Shown: positions 1 through 8,891, counted from the first letter of the stretch. The stretch is DNA of 64,000 nt from Dactylosporangium sp. AC04546 (GCF_022095675.1 NZ_JAHYSG010000068.1:3893-67892); one strand, 5' to 3'. Numbers and translations: made by a program. The notes: generated by a model from the letters alone, not told the origin.

Positions 1-41
1 CGGGTGTTGCTGCGCGACATCTTCCGCTTGGGAACGGCCAC
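1..41 (-). CDS. rpmF: 50S ribosomal protein bL32, N-terminal fragment (cut by window edge)
   Basis: Read on the minus strand from a GTG at 41, the first bases encode VAVPKRKMSRSNTR (GTG read as Met). This is the conserved start of ribosomal protein bL32 of the large subunit. A GAGGAG ribosome-binding site lies at 55–50, inside the last codons of the upstream DUF177 gene, with 8 nt before the start. DUF177 followed by rpmF is the usual bacterial order. Only 14 residues are in the window, so nothing can be said of the rest. Confidence 0.9.
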   Translation of the reverse strand, partial: MAVPKRKMSRSNT

Positions 42-46
42 GGGTC

Positions 47-610
47 TTACTCCTCTGACGTCTTGATCTGGGACAGGGCGGCCCAGCGCGGGTCGAGCTG
101 CTCGTGCGTGTGGCCTTCGGGCAGCTCGTCGAGCGGCACCCCGCAGTCGGGGCACAGCCCTGGGCAGTCTTCGCGGCACACGGGATTGGCGGCCAGGGAG
201 AGCACCACCGCGTCCCGCAGTGCCGGCTCCAGGTCGATCAGATCGCCCTGCAGCCGACCGACCTCGTCCTCGTCGGTCGTCTCGTCCGTCGTGCTGTGCT
301 CATAGGCATAGAACTCTTGGATCGGGACGTCCAGCGTGTCGCTGATCGGACGTAGGCAGCGTCCGCACTCGCCCGCCAGCGGGCCGGTGACGATGCCGGA
401 GACGAGCACGCCTTCTGACACCGACTCCATGCGCAGCTGGAGGTCGAGCTCGGCGCCCTGGGGCACGCCGATCAGCTCCAGGCCGAGGTCTTGAGGTGCC
501 GGCACCTTCCGGGAGACCGCATGCAGAGCGCCCGGTCGGCGTGGGAGGTCTCTCGTCTCGAGGACCAGCGGCGACCGGGGATCCAGGTGCGGGTGCGGTT
601 GGTGTGGCAT
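47..610 (-). CDS. DUF177 (YceD-type) protein upstream of rpmF
   Basis: A 187-residue protein of the DUF177/YceD family, members of which are encoded next to rpmF and are linked to 23S rRNA/large-subunit assembly. Visible marks are the GECGRC cysteine pair in the first half, an acidic stretch in the middle, and a C-terminal cluster of four cysteines (CREDCPGLCPDCG) that looks metal-binding. The first 30 residues are His/Pro-rich and may be an overlong N-terminus, since the conserved part begins later. It is followed after 5 bases by rpmF, so the two are co-transcribed. The precise molecular role is not established by the sequence. Confidence 0.85.
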   Translation of the reverse strand: MPHQPHPHLDPRSPLVLETRDLPRRPGALHAVSRKVPAPQDLGLELIGVPQGAELDLQLRMESVSEGVLVSGIVTGPLAGECGRCLRPISDTLDVPIQEFYAYEHSTTDETTDEDEVGRLQGDLIDLEPALRDAVVLSLAANPVCREDCPGLCPDCGVPLDELPEGHTHEQLDPRWAALSQIKTSEE

Positions 611-709
611 CTTTCCAGACTCCGGCCAGGCAGGGCCGACGGACTAGGCTACCTGAGCGGCAGATCTTCCGTCGAATCGCCCCTACCTTACCGCGCTTTT
701 CCCCGGGCC

Positions 710-1210
710 CTAGAAGGGCAGTGGCCGGTCATCCTCGCCGGACGGGGTGAACGAGCCGATCTCCCGCAGCGCGTGCATCTTGTCCCGCCCGCGCTCGATC
801 GAGGCGAGCGACCGGGTGAGGAACTGCTCGAAGTTGGCCAGCGCCGTGTCGACGTAGTCGTCGACCTCGTCGCGCAGCCGCTGCGTCTCGGCGCGAGCCT
901 CGTTGATCATCCGCGACGCCTCATGCTCGGCCGAGACGACGATCTCGTTGATCGACACGAGCCGGGTGTGCTCGGACTCGGCCTCCGAGATGATCCGCTC
1001 GGCCTCGCGCCGCCCGGCGTCGACGATCTTGTCCCGCTCGTCGAGCAGCGCCGTCGCCCGCCGCAGTTCCCCCGGCAGGTCGGCGCGCAACTGGTCGAGC
1101 AGGTTGATCATCTCGGCCCGGTCGAATACGAAGTTGCTCCGCGACATCGGTGCCGACCGGGCCTGCTCAACCAGCGTGATGATCTGGTCGATTGTCTCGA
1201 GCGGATCCAC
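710..1210 (-). CDS. DivIVA-like coiled-coil cell-division protein (SepIVA-like)
   Basis: A 166-residue, highly charged, mostly helical protein. Residues about 20–150 have the heptad pattern of a long coiled coil (EAERIISEAESEH, EARAETQRLRDEVDD). There is no signal peptide or membrane segment. The gene sits between coaD and DUF177, which is where mycobacteria carry sepIVA (Rv2927c). SepIVA is a DivIVA-domain protein that directs septation and intracellular membrane domain placement. This copy is shorter than the mycobacterial one (about 245 residues). Position and coiled-coil character support a role in polar growth or division; detailed equivalence to SepIVA is inferred. Confidence 0.7.
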   Translation of the reverse strand: MDPLETIDQIITLVEQARSAPMSRSNFVFDRAEMINLLDQLRADLPGELRRATALLDERDKIVDAGRREAERIISEAESEHTRLVSINEIVVSAEHEASRMINEARAETQRLRDEVDDYVDTALANFEQFLTRSLASIERGRDKMHALREIGSFTPSGEDDRPLPF

Positions 1211-1300
1211 CTGCGGTCACTCCTGTCCCAACGTCGAACGACGTAACCATCATGCGGCCCGATCCACGGTGCCGCTTTATCGCCACTCGGGTTTTGAGCC

Positions 1301-1798
1301 TCAGTTTCGTGACGGTTGGCCGGTGGCGGCGAACCGTTCACGCAGGCGATTCGCCACCAGATCGGGTACATGCGGCGAAATGTCGCCGCCCCACTTGGCG
1401 ACCTCTTTGATCAGGCTCGACGAGACGAACGAGAACTTCGGGTTGGTCGGCATGAACAGCGTCTCGATGCCGCCGAGCCCCAGGTTCATCTGGGCCATCT
1501 GCAGCTCGTAGTCGAAGTCGCTGGCCACCCGCACACCCTTGACGATCGCGCCGATCTCGTTGGCGTGGCAGAACTCGACCAGCAGACCCTGGAACGCGTC
1601 GACCCGGACGTTCGGATACGGGGCGACCACCTCGGCGAGCATCTCCAGCCGCTCGTCGACGGTGAAGAGTCCCGCCTTGCTCTGGTTGATCAGCACCGCG
1701 ACGACAACCTCGTCGAACATCTTCGATGCGCGTCCGACGATGTCAAGGTGCCCGTTCGTGACCGGATCGAACGAACCCGGACAGACCGCGCGCCTCAT
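1301..1798 (-). CDS. coaD: Phosphopantetheine adenylyltransferase
   Basis: A 165-residue cytosolic enzyme of typical CoaD length. It transfers AMP from ATP to 4'-phosphopantetheine to make dephospho-CoA, the fourth step of coenzyme A synthesis. The N-terminus CPGSFDPVTNGHLDI carries the nucleotidyltransferase (T/H)xGH motif, and SFVSSSLIKEVAKWGG is the second signature (ISSTxxR-like) of the family. It lies downstream of rsmD (58 bases apart) on the same strand, an rsmD–coaD pairing common in bacteria. The ATG at 1798 gives the expected N-terminus directly. Confidence 0.97.
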   Translation of the reverse strand: MRRAVCPGSFDPVTNGHLDIVGRASKMFDEVVVAVLINQSKAGLFTVDERLEMLAEVVAPYPNVRVDAFQGLLVEFCHANEIGAIVKGVRVASDFDYELQMAQMNLGLGGIETLFMPTNPKFSFVSSSLIKEVAKWGGDISPHVPDLVANRLRERFAATGQPSRN

Positions 1799-1856
1799 TG
1801 CACCAGCCCAAGCCTCATGAGCGGGGACCGTACCAAAGGCTCTCTAAAGGTTTGCG

Positions 1857-2423
1857 TCAGCCATCCGGGTCGCGTCGGGCATACCACAGCGTCGTCTCGC
1901 CGTACCGCCGCTCGGCGTGCTCCCGCAGACCCTCCGGCCAGGCCATCGGCGCGCCCCGGCTGGACCGCTCGACGACCACGACGGCGTCGCCGGCGAGCCA
2001 CCGCTCGACCAGCGCCCGCAGCACCTCGTGGACCCGCTCGTCGGCCACCGCATACGGCGGGTCGAGGAACACCACGTCGTAGGGCTCGTCGGGGGTGCCG
2101 GCCAGCAGCCGCTCGACCTTGTCGGCGACCAGCCGGACCCGGTCCCCCACGCCGAGCGCCGCGATGTTGGACCGCGCGATCCGGGCCGCCTTGGCGTCGG
2201 CCTCGGCCAGCAGGACGTGGACGGCCCCGCGCGAGCAGGCCTCCAGCCCGACCGCGCCCGAGCCGGCGTAGAGGTCGGCGAAGCGGGCGCCGTCGAGGTC
2301 GGCGACGTGGTCCAGGGTGCTGAACAACGCCTCGCGGACCCGGTCGGAGGTCGGGCGGGTGCCCTGGCCGGCCGGCACGGTGAGCCGCCTGCCGCCGAGC
2401 GCGCCGGCGACGATGCGCGTCAT
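1857..2423 (-). CDS. rsmD: 16S rRNA (guanine966-N2)-methyltransferase
   Basis: A 188-residue SAM-dependent methyltransferase that modifies G966 of 16S rRNA. The sequence starts with the family pattern TRIVAGALGGRRL. It contains the SAM-binding loop FADLYAGSGAVGLEACSRGA and the catalytic VVFLDPPYAV (D/N-PPY) motif. Its ATG overlaps the recG stop codon (TGATG at 2425–2421), so translation is coupled to recG. RsmD–CoaD adjacency supports the call. Confidence 0.95.
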   Translation of the reverse strand: MTRIVAGALGGRRLTVPAGQGTRPTSDRVREALFSTLDHVADLDGARFADLYAGSGAVGLEACSRGAVHVLLAEADAKAARIARSNIAALGVGDRVRLVADKVERLLAGTPDEPYDVVFLDPPYAVADERVHEVLRALVERWLAGDAVVVVERSSRGAPMAWPEGLREHAERRYGETTLWYARRDPDG

Positions 2424-4618
2424 CAGCCCTTCTCCAGATACTCGGCGCGCTCCTCGTCGACGAGCCGCGCGATCGTGGCGGCGAGGCCGGGGTGCCGCTG
2501 CAGCTCCGGGTCCTCGTCGATCAGCTCGATCGCCTGGGCCCGCGCCTCGCCGATCAGGTCGGCGTCGCGCTGGAGCGACAGCAGACGCAGGTGGGAGCGG
2601 TGGCCGGACTGGGCCGCGCCGAGCACGTCGCCCTCGCGCCGCTGCTCCAGGTCAAGCTCGGCGAGCTTGAACCCGTCGGTCGTCGACGCCACGGCGTCGA
2701 GCCGGGCCCGGGCCGGGGTGCCCTCGCCGGCGTCGGTGACGAGCAGGCACAGCCCGGGCGCGCTGCCCCGGCCGACCCGGCCGCGCAGCTGGTGCAGCTG
2801 GGAGACACCGAACCGGTCCGCATCCATGATCACCATCATGGTCGAGTTGGGCACGTCGACGCCCACCTCGATCACCGTGGTCGCGACCAGCACGTCGAGG
2901 TCGCCCGCCGCGAACGAGCGCATCACCGCGTCCTTCTCGTCGGCCGGCAGCCGGCCGTGCAGGATGCCGATCCGCAGCCCGTGCAGCGGGCCGTCCTCCA
3001 GCTCGGGCGCCACGTCGAGCACCGCCAGCGGGGGCCGACGGCCGTCGTCGCCGACGGCGGCGTCCTCGCCCTCCGACTTCGCGTCGCCGATGCGCGGGCA
3101 CACCACGTACGCCTGGTGCCCCTTCGCGACCTCCTCACGCAGGCGGCGCCAGGCCCGGTCGAGGAAGGCCGGCTTCTCGGAGACCGGCACGACGTGGGAG
3201 GCGATCGGCGAGCGGCCCTTGGGCAGCTGGCTCAGCACCGACGTCTCCAGGTCGCCGAAGACGGTCATGGCGACGGTGCGCGGGATCGGTGTGGCGGTCA
3301 TCACCAGGACGTGCGGCGGCTGGTCGGCCTTGGCCCGCAGGGCGTCGCGCTGCTCGACGCCGAAGCGGTGCTGCTCGTCGACCACGATCAGCCCGAGGTC
3401 GGCGAAGTCGACCCCCTCGTAGAGCAGGGCGTGCGTGCCGACCACGATCCCGGCGGCGCCGCTGCGCAGGTCCTCCTGCACCTTGCGGCGGGCGGCCGCG
3501 CCCAGCGAGCCGGTGAGCAGCGCGACCCGGGTGGCCTGGTCGGCCGCGTCGAGCTCCCCCGCCCGGGCCATGGCGCCGAGCAGGTCGGCCACGTTGCGGT
3601 GGTGCTGGGCGGCCAGCACCTCGGTCGGCGCGAGCATCGCGGCCTGGCCGCCGGCGTCGACCACCTGGAGCATCGCCCGCAGCGCGCAGAGCGTCTTGCC
3701 GGAGCCGACCTCGCCCTGTAACAGCCGGTGCATGGGGTGGGCCCGGGACAGGTCGGCGGCGATCTCGTCGCCCACGTCGCGCTGGCCCCGCGTCAGCTCA
3801 TAGGGCAGGCCCGCGTCGAACGCCGCCAGCAGCCCGTCGGCGCGGCGCGGCCGGGGCTCGGCCGGCCAGTCCTCGGCCCGCTTCTTGCGCTGGACCAGGG
3901 TCAGCTGGAGGGCGAACGCCTCGTCCCACTTCAGCCGCCGCCTCGCCTTGGCCAGCGACGCCTGCGACTCGGGCCGGTGGATCTCACGCAGGGCCTTGTC
4001 GAGCGCCGACAGGTTGCGCTGGGCCCGGATCGTCGCCGGGACCGGGTCGGGCGTCGGCGGCAGCACGTCGAGCACGGTCCGCACGGCGGCGGCGATCCGC
4101 CAGGTCGGGACCTTGGCCGACGCCGGATACACCGGGATGATCGCCCCGGCGAACTCCTCGACGGCCTCCTCGCCCTCGCCGGCGTCGAGCAGCACGTAGT
4201 CGGGCTGGTTGAGCTGAAGCTTGTGGTTGAACCGGCCGACCTTGCCGGAGAACAGCCCCCACCGGCCCGGGCGCAGCTGGTTTTCCCGCCAGGGCTGGTT
4301 GAAGAACGTGACGCTGATCTCACCGCCGCTGTCGTCGCCGATCACCGCCTCGACCAGCGAGCCGCGCTTGCCCCGCGTCGCGCCGCGCTGCTGGGTGAAC
4401 TGCCGCGCGTTGACCCGCTTGACCTGGCCGAACACGGTCACGTCCGTGTCGATCTCCAGCGCCCGGATGTCGGTGTGCTCGCCGCGCTCCTCGTAGCGGC
4501 GGGGGAAGTGGTAGACGAGGTCGCCGACCGTCTGCAGGCCGAGGCTCTCGCCGAGCAGCTTGGCGCCGGCGCCCCCGACCACCTTCTGCAGCGGCGTGGA
4601 CAGGTCGATCTCGGTCAA
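2423..4618 (-). CDS. recG: ATP-dependent DNA helicase RecG
   Basis: A 731-residue superfamily 2 helicase that remodels stalled replication forks and Holliday junctions. An N-terminal OB-fold wedge domain (VTVFGQVKRVNARQF region) precedes the helicase core. The core has Walker A LLQGEVGSGKT, a DEQH box, a TATPIPRT motif and the C-terminal QLRGRVGRG. Start choice: a TTG at 4618 preceded by GGAG inside the end of the upstream DAK gene, 4 bases downstream of that gene's stop. It lies in a minus-strand DAK–recG–rsmD–coaD series as in other actinobacteria. Confidence 0.96.
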   Translation of the reverse strand: MTEIDLSTPLQKVVGGAGAKLLGESLGLQTVGDLVYHFPRRYEERGEHTDIRALEIDTDVTVFGQVKRVNARQFTQQRGATRGKRGSLVEAVIGDDSGGEISVTFFNQPWRENQLRPGRWGLFSGKVGRFNHKLQLNQPDYVLLDAGEGEEAVEEFAGAIIPVYPASAKVPTWRIAAAVRTVLDVLPPTPDPVPATIRAQRNLSALDKALREIHRPESQASLAKARRRLKWDEAFALQLTLVQRKKRAEDWPAEPRPRRADGLLAAFDAGLPYELTRGQRDVGDEIAADLSRAHPMHRLLQGEVGSGKTLCALRAMLQVVDAGGQAAMLAPTEVLAAQHHRNVADLLGAMARAGELDAADQATRVALLTGSLGAAARRKVQEDLRSGAAGIVVGTHALLYEGVDFADLGLIVVDEQHRFGVEQRDALRAKADQPPHVLVMTATPIPRTVAMTVFGDLETSVLSQLPKGRSPIASHVVPVSEKPAFLDRAWRRLREEVAKGHQAYVVCPRIGDAKSEGEDAAVGDDGRRPPLAVLDVAPELEDGPLHGLRIGILHGRLPADEKDAVMRSFAAGDLDVLVATTVIEVGVDVPNSTMMVIMDADRFGVSQLHQLRGRVGRGSAPGLCLLVTDAGEGTPARARLDAVASTTDGFKLAELDLEQRREGDVLGAAQSGHRSHLRLLSLQRDADLIGEARAQAIELIDEDPELQRHPGLAATIARLVDEERAEYLEKG

Positions 4619-4622
4619 CGGT

Positions 4623-6251
4623 TCACTCCACTCCCACCAGCAGCGGGTAGTGCGGCTGGCCGCCCTCGTAGCACTGCACCTCGACGAACGGCCAGGCCGC
4701 GGCGACGTGCTCGCGCAGCGCGTCGGCCAGCCCGTCGGGCGCGTCCTGCCCGGCGATGAGCGTCACCAGCTCGCCGCCGCCCGACAGCATCCGGTCGAGC
4801 AGGCGCTGCCCGGTGCCCGGCAGGTCGTCGCCGATGATGTTGACCTCGCCGTCGACGATGGCCAGCACGTCGCCCGGCTGGCATCGCCCGGCGACGGTGA
4901 GCGCCTCGCGGCTGGCCACGGTCAGCTCGGCCGACCGGCATCGGGCCGCGGCCTCGGCCATGGCGATGACGTCGTCCTCGAACCGCCGCTGCGGATCTCG
5001 TACCGCCAGGGCGGCCAGCGCCTGCACCGGCGAGCGGGTCGGCACCACCCCGGCCCGGATGCCTTCGGCCCGCGCCTCCGCGGCCGCGGCCGTCGCCACC
5101 GCCAGCACGTTGGGATCGTTGGGCAGCACGACCACGCGCTCCGCGCCGGTGCGCCGGATCGCCTCGAGCAGCTCCCCGGTCGACGGCGTGCCGCCGACGA
5201 CGGTCGCCCCCTCGCCGGCCATCAGCTCGCCCAGCCCGGCCCCGCCGCACACCACGACGACCCCGCGCGGCCCGAGCGCGAGCTCGTGCTGGCGCACCCG
5301 CACCTGGTCGGCGAAGCGCGTCACCGCGATCCGGCTGGGCCGCCCCGCCTCGACGCCGGCCTCGATGGCCGCCCCGATGTCGTTGACGTGGACGTGGACG
5401 TGCCAGGTGCGGTCGTCGCCGACGACCACGAGGGAGTCACCGAGCGGCATGAGCCGGTGCTTCAGCCCGCGCACCGCCTCGGCGGGCGCCTCCAGCAGAT
5501 ACTGCACCTCGTAGGCGAACTCGTCGGACCCCGCCTCACGCTCCATCTCGCCGCTCGCGCCGCGGACCCCGCGCGCCGGGGCGAAGTCGTCGTCCGGCAT
5601 GCGCTCCCCGGTGACGGTCTCGACCAGCGCGTCGAGCAGCACGACGAACCCACGCCCGCCCGCGTCGACCACACCCGCCCGGGCGAGCGCCGGCAGCTGC
5701 TCGGGCGTGCGCGCGAGCGCGATGCGTGCCCCGTGCGCGGCGGCGCGGGCCACGGCCCGGACCCCACCGCCACGCTGCCCGTCCGGCCGCTCCGCCCCGT
5801 TGACGCTCTCGGCGGCGGTCAGCGCGGCCCGGGCGGCGGCGACGCCCACGGTCAGCACGGTGCCCTCGACCGGTGCCGCCACCGCCTCATACGCCGTCCT
5901 GGCCGCGTGGTCCAGGGCTCTGGCCAGTGCGGCACCGTCGACCGCCGCGACACCTTCGAGCGACTCGGCCAGGCCCTTGAAGACCTGCGCCAGGATGATG
6001 CCCGAGTTGCCCCGGGCGCCGAGCAGCGCGCCGCGGGCCACCCGCCGCAGCACCGCACCGATCGGCTCGTCCCCCGCCGCGTCGGCGGCCTCGACCGCCG
6101 CGGCCAGGGTCAGCATCATGTTGGTGCCGGTGTCGCCGTCGGGCACCGGATAGACATTGAGTGCGTTGATCTCGGCCTCGTGCCGGCGCAGGGCACCGAG
6201 GCCGGTGGCACACCACCGGCGGACGGCGGCGGCGTCCACACTGTCTGGCAC
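4623..6251 (-). CDS. DAK2/DegV-associated kinase-domain protein (FakA/YloV-like)
   Basis: A 542-residue protein with an N-terminal DhaL-type (DAK2) nucleotide-binding domain, seen as NALNVYPVPDGDTGTNM with its Mg-binding aspartates. This is followed by the FakA central and C-terminal DegV-like regions. Firmicute FakA phosphorylates fatty acids held by FakB; the actinobacterial role is not settled. I chose the GTG at 6251 (VPDSVDAAAVRRW). The open frame continues to 6425, but its first 58 residues overlap the rpmB promoter and look non-coding. recG follows 4 bases after the stop, as in M. tuberculosis (Rv2974c/75c–recG). Confidence 0.85.
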   Translation of the reverse strand: MPDSVDAAAVRRWCATGLGALRRHEAEINALNVYPVPDGDTGTNMMLTLAAAVEAADAAGDEPIGAVLRRVARGALLGARGNSGIILAQVFKGLAESLEGVAAVDGAALARALDHAARTAYEAVAAPVEGTVLTVGVAAARAALTAAESVNGAERPDGQRGGGVRAVARAAAHGARIALARTPEQLPALARAGVVDAGGRGFVVLLDALVETVTGERMPDDDFAPARGVRGASGEMEREAGSDEFAYEVQYLLEAPAEAVRGLKHRLMPLGDSLVVVGDDRTWHVHVHVNDIGAAIEAGVEAGRPSRIAVTRFADQVRVRQHELALGPRGVVVVCGGAGLGELMAGEGATVVGGTPSTGELLEAIRRTGAERVVVLPNDPNVLAVATAAAAEARAEGIRAGVVPTRSPVQALAALAVRDPQRRFEDDVIAMAEAAARCRSAELTVASREALTVAGRCQPGDVLAIVDGEVNIIGDDLPGTGQRLLDRMLSGGGELVTLIAGQDAPDGLADALREHVAAAWPFVEVQCYEGGQPHYPLLVGVE

Positions 6252-6311
6252 GCGCCAGAGCCTATCGGCGACCACCGACAGTTCCCACCGAAGCCGCCCC
6301 GACCGGGCCGA

Positions 6312-6342
6312 TTGGGTGTGGCGGGCCGGCATCAGGTAACCT
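6312..6342 (+). promoter_or_regulatory. Candidate sigma-70-type promoter of rpmB
   Basis: TTGGGT at 6312–6317 and TAACCT at 6337–6342 are separated by 19 bases and point toward rpmB. The spacer is slightly long, so this is a candidate only. It lies in the 193-base divergent region shared with the DAK gene. Confidence 0.3.
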
Positions 6343-6444
6343 TGCTGGGTTGTCTGCCGGGTGTCCGGCCGATGGCACCTGGAATCCGCTCCGCGGTGCG
6401 GCGAGGGTTCCGACCCGAGACGCAATCAATCCCAGGAGATCCCC

Positions 6445-6636
6445 GTGGCTAGCGTGTGCGACGTCTGCGGCAAGGGACCGGGCTTCGGCCACAACGTGTC
6501 CCACTCGCACCGGCGGACCAACCGCCGTTGGAACCCCAACATTCAGACGGTGCGCACCCCGGCCGGTGGCGGCACCACGCGGAAGGTGCAGGTCTGCACC
6601 TCCTGCCTGAAGGCCGGCAAGGTCGTCCGCGGCTGA
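6445..6636 (+). CDS. rpmB: 50S ribosomal protein bL28, zinc-ribbon (C+) form
   Basis: A 63-residue large-subunit protein. [20 protein letters not shown] and CTSC near the C-terminus supply two CxxC pairs, which marks the zinc-binding C+ version. Bacteria often have a second, zinc-free copy induced under zinc starvation. I chose the GTG at 6445 with AGGAG at 6434–6438; the longer open frame has 28 extra residues that are leader DNA. It is monocistronic, ending in a strong hairpin terminator. Confidence 0.96.
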   Translation: MASVCDVCGKGPGFGHNVSHSHRRTNRRWNPNIQTVRTPAGGGTTRKVQVCTSCLKAGKVVRG

Positions 6637-6652
6637 TCCCGCCGAGCGCGAC

Positions 6653-6683
6653 AAGGCCCCGCGAGTGGCTCGCGGGGCCTTTT
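6653..6683. terminator. Rho-independent terminator between rpmB and CHRD-like gene
   Basis: A 13-bp perfect stem (AAGGCCCCGCGAG at 6653–6665 with its complement at 6669–6681) has a 3-base loop and flanking T and A runs. It can terminate rpmB on the plus strand and the convergent gene on the minus strand. Confidence 0.85.
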
Positions 6684-6696
6684 GCCGTGCCCGAGG

Positions 6697-6969
6697 TCAG
6701 GTCCCGTGGAGCTGGCCGCGGAGGGCGCCGTCGACGTTCCTCACCCGCAGCACGTAGCAAATTTTCCCATTCCGGTGCAATTGGAGCAGCGCGAAGCCGT
6801 TCGCGTCGGGATCACCGGCGTTCTTCGGCTCCTGCTCGCCGGACAGGTGCGCCGCCAGCCCCTGGGTCGAGGCCGAGGGCGCGGCCGCCGCCGGTGTGGC
6901 CGCTGTCAGCGCCAGCAGGCCGGCCGTGACGAGTGTCGCCGTCGCCCGCAGCGTCGTGGATGAGCGCAT
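6697..6969 (-). CDS. Secreted short CHRD-like protein
   Basis: A 90-residue protein with a Sec signal peptide (MRSSTTLRATATLVTAGLLA, then an alanine-rich cleavage region around ATPAAAAPSA). The remainder, AHLSGEQEPKNAGDPDANG followed by a G-x-I-CY-x-L-x-V-x-N-VDG pattern, matches the first half of a CHRD domain. CHRD domains are usually about 110–120 residues and contain an AAHIH stretch that is missing here; the frame stops at the terminator hairpin. I chose ATG 6969, since the upstream frame lacks a signal peptide. It may be a truncated or minimal CHRD protein; function unknown. Confidence 0.65.
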   Translation of the reverse strand: MRSSTTLRATATLVTAGLLALTAATPAAAAPSASTQGLAAHLSGEQEPKNAGDPDANGFALLQLHRNGKICYVLRVRNVDGALRGQLHGT

Positions 6970-7045
6970 GGCACAACCCCCTAATCGGAGAAGTCCGAAA
7001 AATCGGAAATCTGAACCAGGGGGATGACGGCCGAGCCGTGCGAAC

Positions 7046-7552
7046 TCAGCAGTGAACCGGACCGGGGGTAGCGGTCTCGGGGACGGTGGCCACGATCGGG
7101 GGCGACAGGTTGACCACCCAGGAGCCCTCGGCGTCCTTCGGCACCACGACCCGCAGCGGCACCTTCCGGTCAACCGACTGCCAGACGGTCTCCGCCGAGC
7201 GCTCTTCCGGATACCAACATACGTTGGAAAGCGTCAGCAACTGGGCATTTTGCGGAATCGGGCCACCCGCCACCCCGCACGACAGCACGATCGGCGGGTC
7301 GCCGAAGGCCGCGTTCTGCTCGCCGCCCGCGGTCACCGGGCGGCGGTCAAGGCCGCCCAGCGACTCCGGCAGCCGCGCCACCAGGGCGCGGCAGACCGCG
7401 GCGGTGTCCTGGTCGAGCTGGCCGGCCGTGGCCGGCACCGCCGACGTCGACGGCGCCGACGGGAAGCCGCCGAGCGCCCAGAACACGCCGAGGCCCGCCA
7501 GCAGCGCGACCGGGAGCGCTGCCAGCGTGGCGATCCGGGACGGAGACGCCAT
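7046..7552 (-). CDS. DUF3515 membrane-anchored or secreted protein
   Basis: A 168-residue protein with an N-terminal hydrophobic segment (residues about 8–28) and an extracytoplasmic part containing conserved cysteines (AAVCRAL, VLSCGVAGG, NVCWYPEE, VHC). This is the DUF3515 pattern (M. tuberculosis Rv2980). Its ATG follows the stop codon of the RAM-domain gene directly (TAGATG), so the two are translationally coupled. It sits between the ddl/gpsA region and thiL as in mycobacteria. No biochemical function is known. Confidence 0.8.
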   Translation of the reverse strand: MASPSRIATLAALPVALLAGLGVFWALGGFPSAPSTSAVPATAGQLDQDTAAVCRALVARLPESLGGLDRRPVTAGGEQNAAFGDPPIVLSCGVAGGPIPQNAQLLTLSNVCWYPEERSAETVWQSVDRKVPLRVVVPKDAEGSWVVNLSPPIVATVPETATPGPVHC

Positions 7553-7786
7553 CTATAAGTGCACCACTGAGCAGGTGAGGGTACGGGTGATGCCCGGCAC
7601 CATCTGGACCTTGCTGACGATCAGTTTGCCCAGTTCGTCGACGCTGCGGGCCTCGGTGAGGACCACCACGTCATACGGGCCCGTGACCGCGTCGACCCGC
7701 ACCACCCCGGAGAGATCCTGGATGGCCGTCGCCACATCACGCGCCTTGCCGACCTCTGTTTGGATCAGGATGTATGCCTGTACCAC
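7553..7786 (-). CDS. Stand-alone Lrp/AsnC ligand-binding (RAM) domain protein
   Basis: A 77-residue protein corresponding to only the C-terminal RAM (regulation of amino acid metabolism) domain of Lrp/AsnC regulators, without the DNA-binding helix-turn-helix. The pattern VQAYILIQTEVGKARDVATAI, GPYDVVVLTEA and VPGITRTLTCSVV is typical. Such short proteins form dimers or decamers that bind amino acids, but their partners in actinobacteria are unclear. It is co-transcribed with the DUF3515 gene and diverges from thiL. Confidence 0.85.
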   Translation of the reverse strand: MVQAYILIQTEVGKARDVATAIQDLSGVVRVDAVTGPYDVVVLTEARSVDELGKLIVSKVQMVPGITRTLTCSVVHL

Positions 7787-7928
7787 GACACGACCCCTTC
7801 CTGCGCCGCGCGAGCGCTGATCAGGCGTGAACCTACCGCAACATGAGAGTCAGCAATCCACCGCCGTGCGTGATCATGCCAGAACACGCCGGGTGAGTAA
7901 CAATATCGAGCATCAAGATGGAGGACGG

Positions 7929-8891
7929 GTGACCGTAGCAACCGCCGGGGAGTTCGGGCTGATCTCGCGGGTGACGGCCCGGCTCGGGGCGGAGTCGCCC
8001 TATGTGCTGCTCGGTCCGGGAGACGACGCCGCGCTGGTCGCGGCGCCCGACGGCCGGGTCGTCGCGAGCACCGACGTGCTGGTCGAGGGCCGGCACTTCC
8101 GCCGCGACTGGTCGAGCGCACGTGACGTGGGCCACCGCGCCGCCGCCGCCAACCTGGCTGACATCGCCGCCATGGGGGCGCGGCCGACCGCGTTGCTGGT
8201 GGCTCTCTGCGCACCGGCGAACCTGCAAATTTCGTGGGCCGAGGAGTTGGCCGACGGGCTCGCGGCCGAGGCCGGCAAGACGGGCGCCGTGGTCGTCGGC
8301 GGCGACACCTCGGCCAGCCCGACGCTGACGATCTCCGTGACCGCGCTCGGCGACCTGGGCGGGCAGCCCCCTGTGCTGCGCAGCGGGGCGCAGCCGGGCG
8401 ACACCGTCGCGGTCGCGGGCCGGATCGGGCACGCCGCGGCGGGGTACACCATCCTCTCCCGCGGCTTCCGCTCACCGAAGCTGCTGGTCGAGGCGTTCCG
8501 CCGGCCCGAGGTCCCCTATCAGCTCGGCCCGGTCGCCGCGCGGCTCGGCGCCACGTCGATGATCGACGTCTCCGACGGGCTGCTCGCCGACCTGGGGCAC
8601 ATCGCGGCGGCCAGCAGCGTCGGCATCGACGTGCGGCGCGAGGCGTTCACGGTGCCGGAGCCGATGCGGGACGCGGCGACCGCGCTGGGCGTCGACCCCT
8701 ACGGCTGGATCCTGGCCGGCGGCGACGACCACGCATTGGCGGCCACCTTTCCCAAAGACACCAAGCTGTCGTCCGACTGGCTCGTCATCGGCAGCGTCGT
8801 CGAGGCCAGTTTGTTCACAGCGGGTGACGGTGTGACGGTCGACGGGCGACGTTACACGGGTGGGGCCCCTGGATGGGATCACTTTCGGTAG
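7929..8891 (+). CDS. thiL: Thiamine-monophosphate kinase
   Basis: A 320-residue cytosolic kinase that phosphorylates thiamine monophosphate to thiamine diphosphate. Motifs include the N-terminal GEFGLISR, the Mg/ATP-binding LLGPGDDAALV, STDVLVEGRHF, GGDTSASP, and MIDVSDGLLADLGHI near the substrate site, as in the PurM/ThiL fold. I chose the GTG at 7929, preceded by GGAGGA at 7920–7925, over an upstream ATG that adds 34 poorly coding residues. It diverges from the RAM/DUF3515 pair. Confidence 0.93.
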   Translation: MTVATAGEFGLISRVTARLGAESPYVLLGPGDDAALVAAPDGRVVASTDVLVEGRHFRRDWSSARDVGHRAAAANLADIAAMGARPTALLVALCAPANLQISWAEELADGLAAEAGKTGAVVVGGDTSASPTLTISVTALGDLGGQPPVLRSGAQPGDTVAVAGRIGHAAAGYTILSRGFRSPKLLVEAFRRPEVPYQLGPVAARLGATSMIDVSDGLLADLGHIAAASSVGIDVRREAFTVPEPMRDAATALGVDPYGWILAGGDDHALAATFPKDTKLSSDWLVIGSVVEASLFTAGDGVTVDGRRYTGGAPGWDHFR

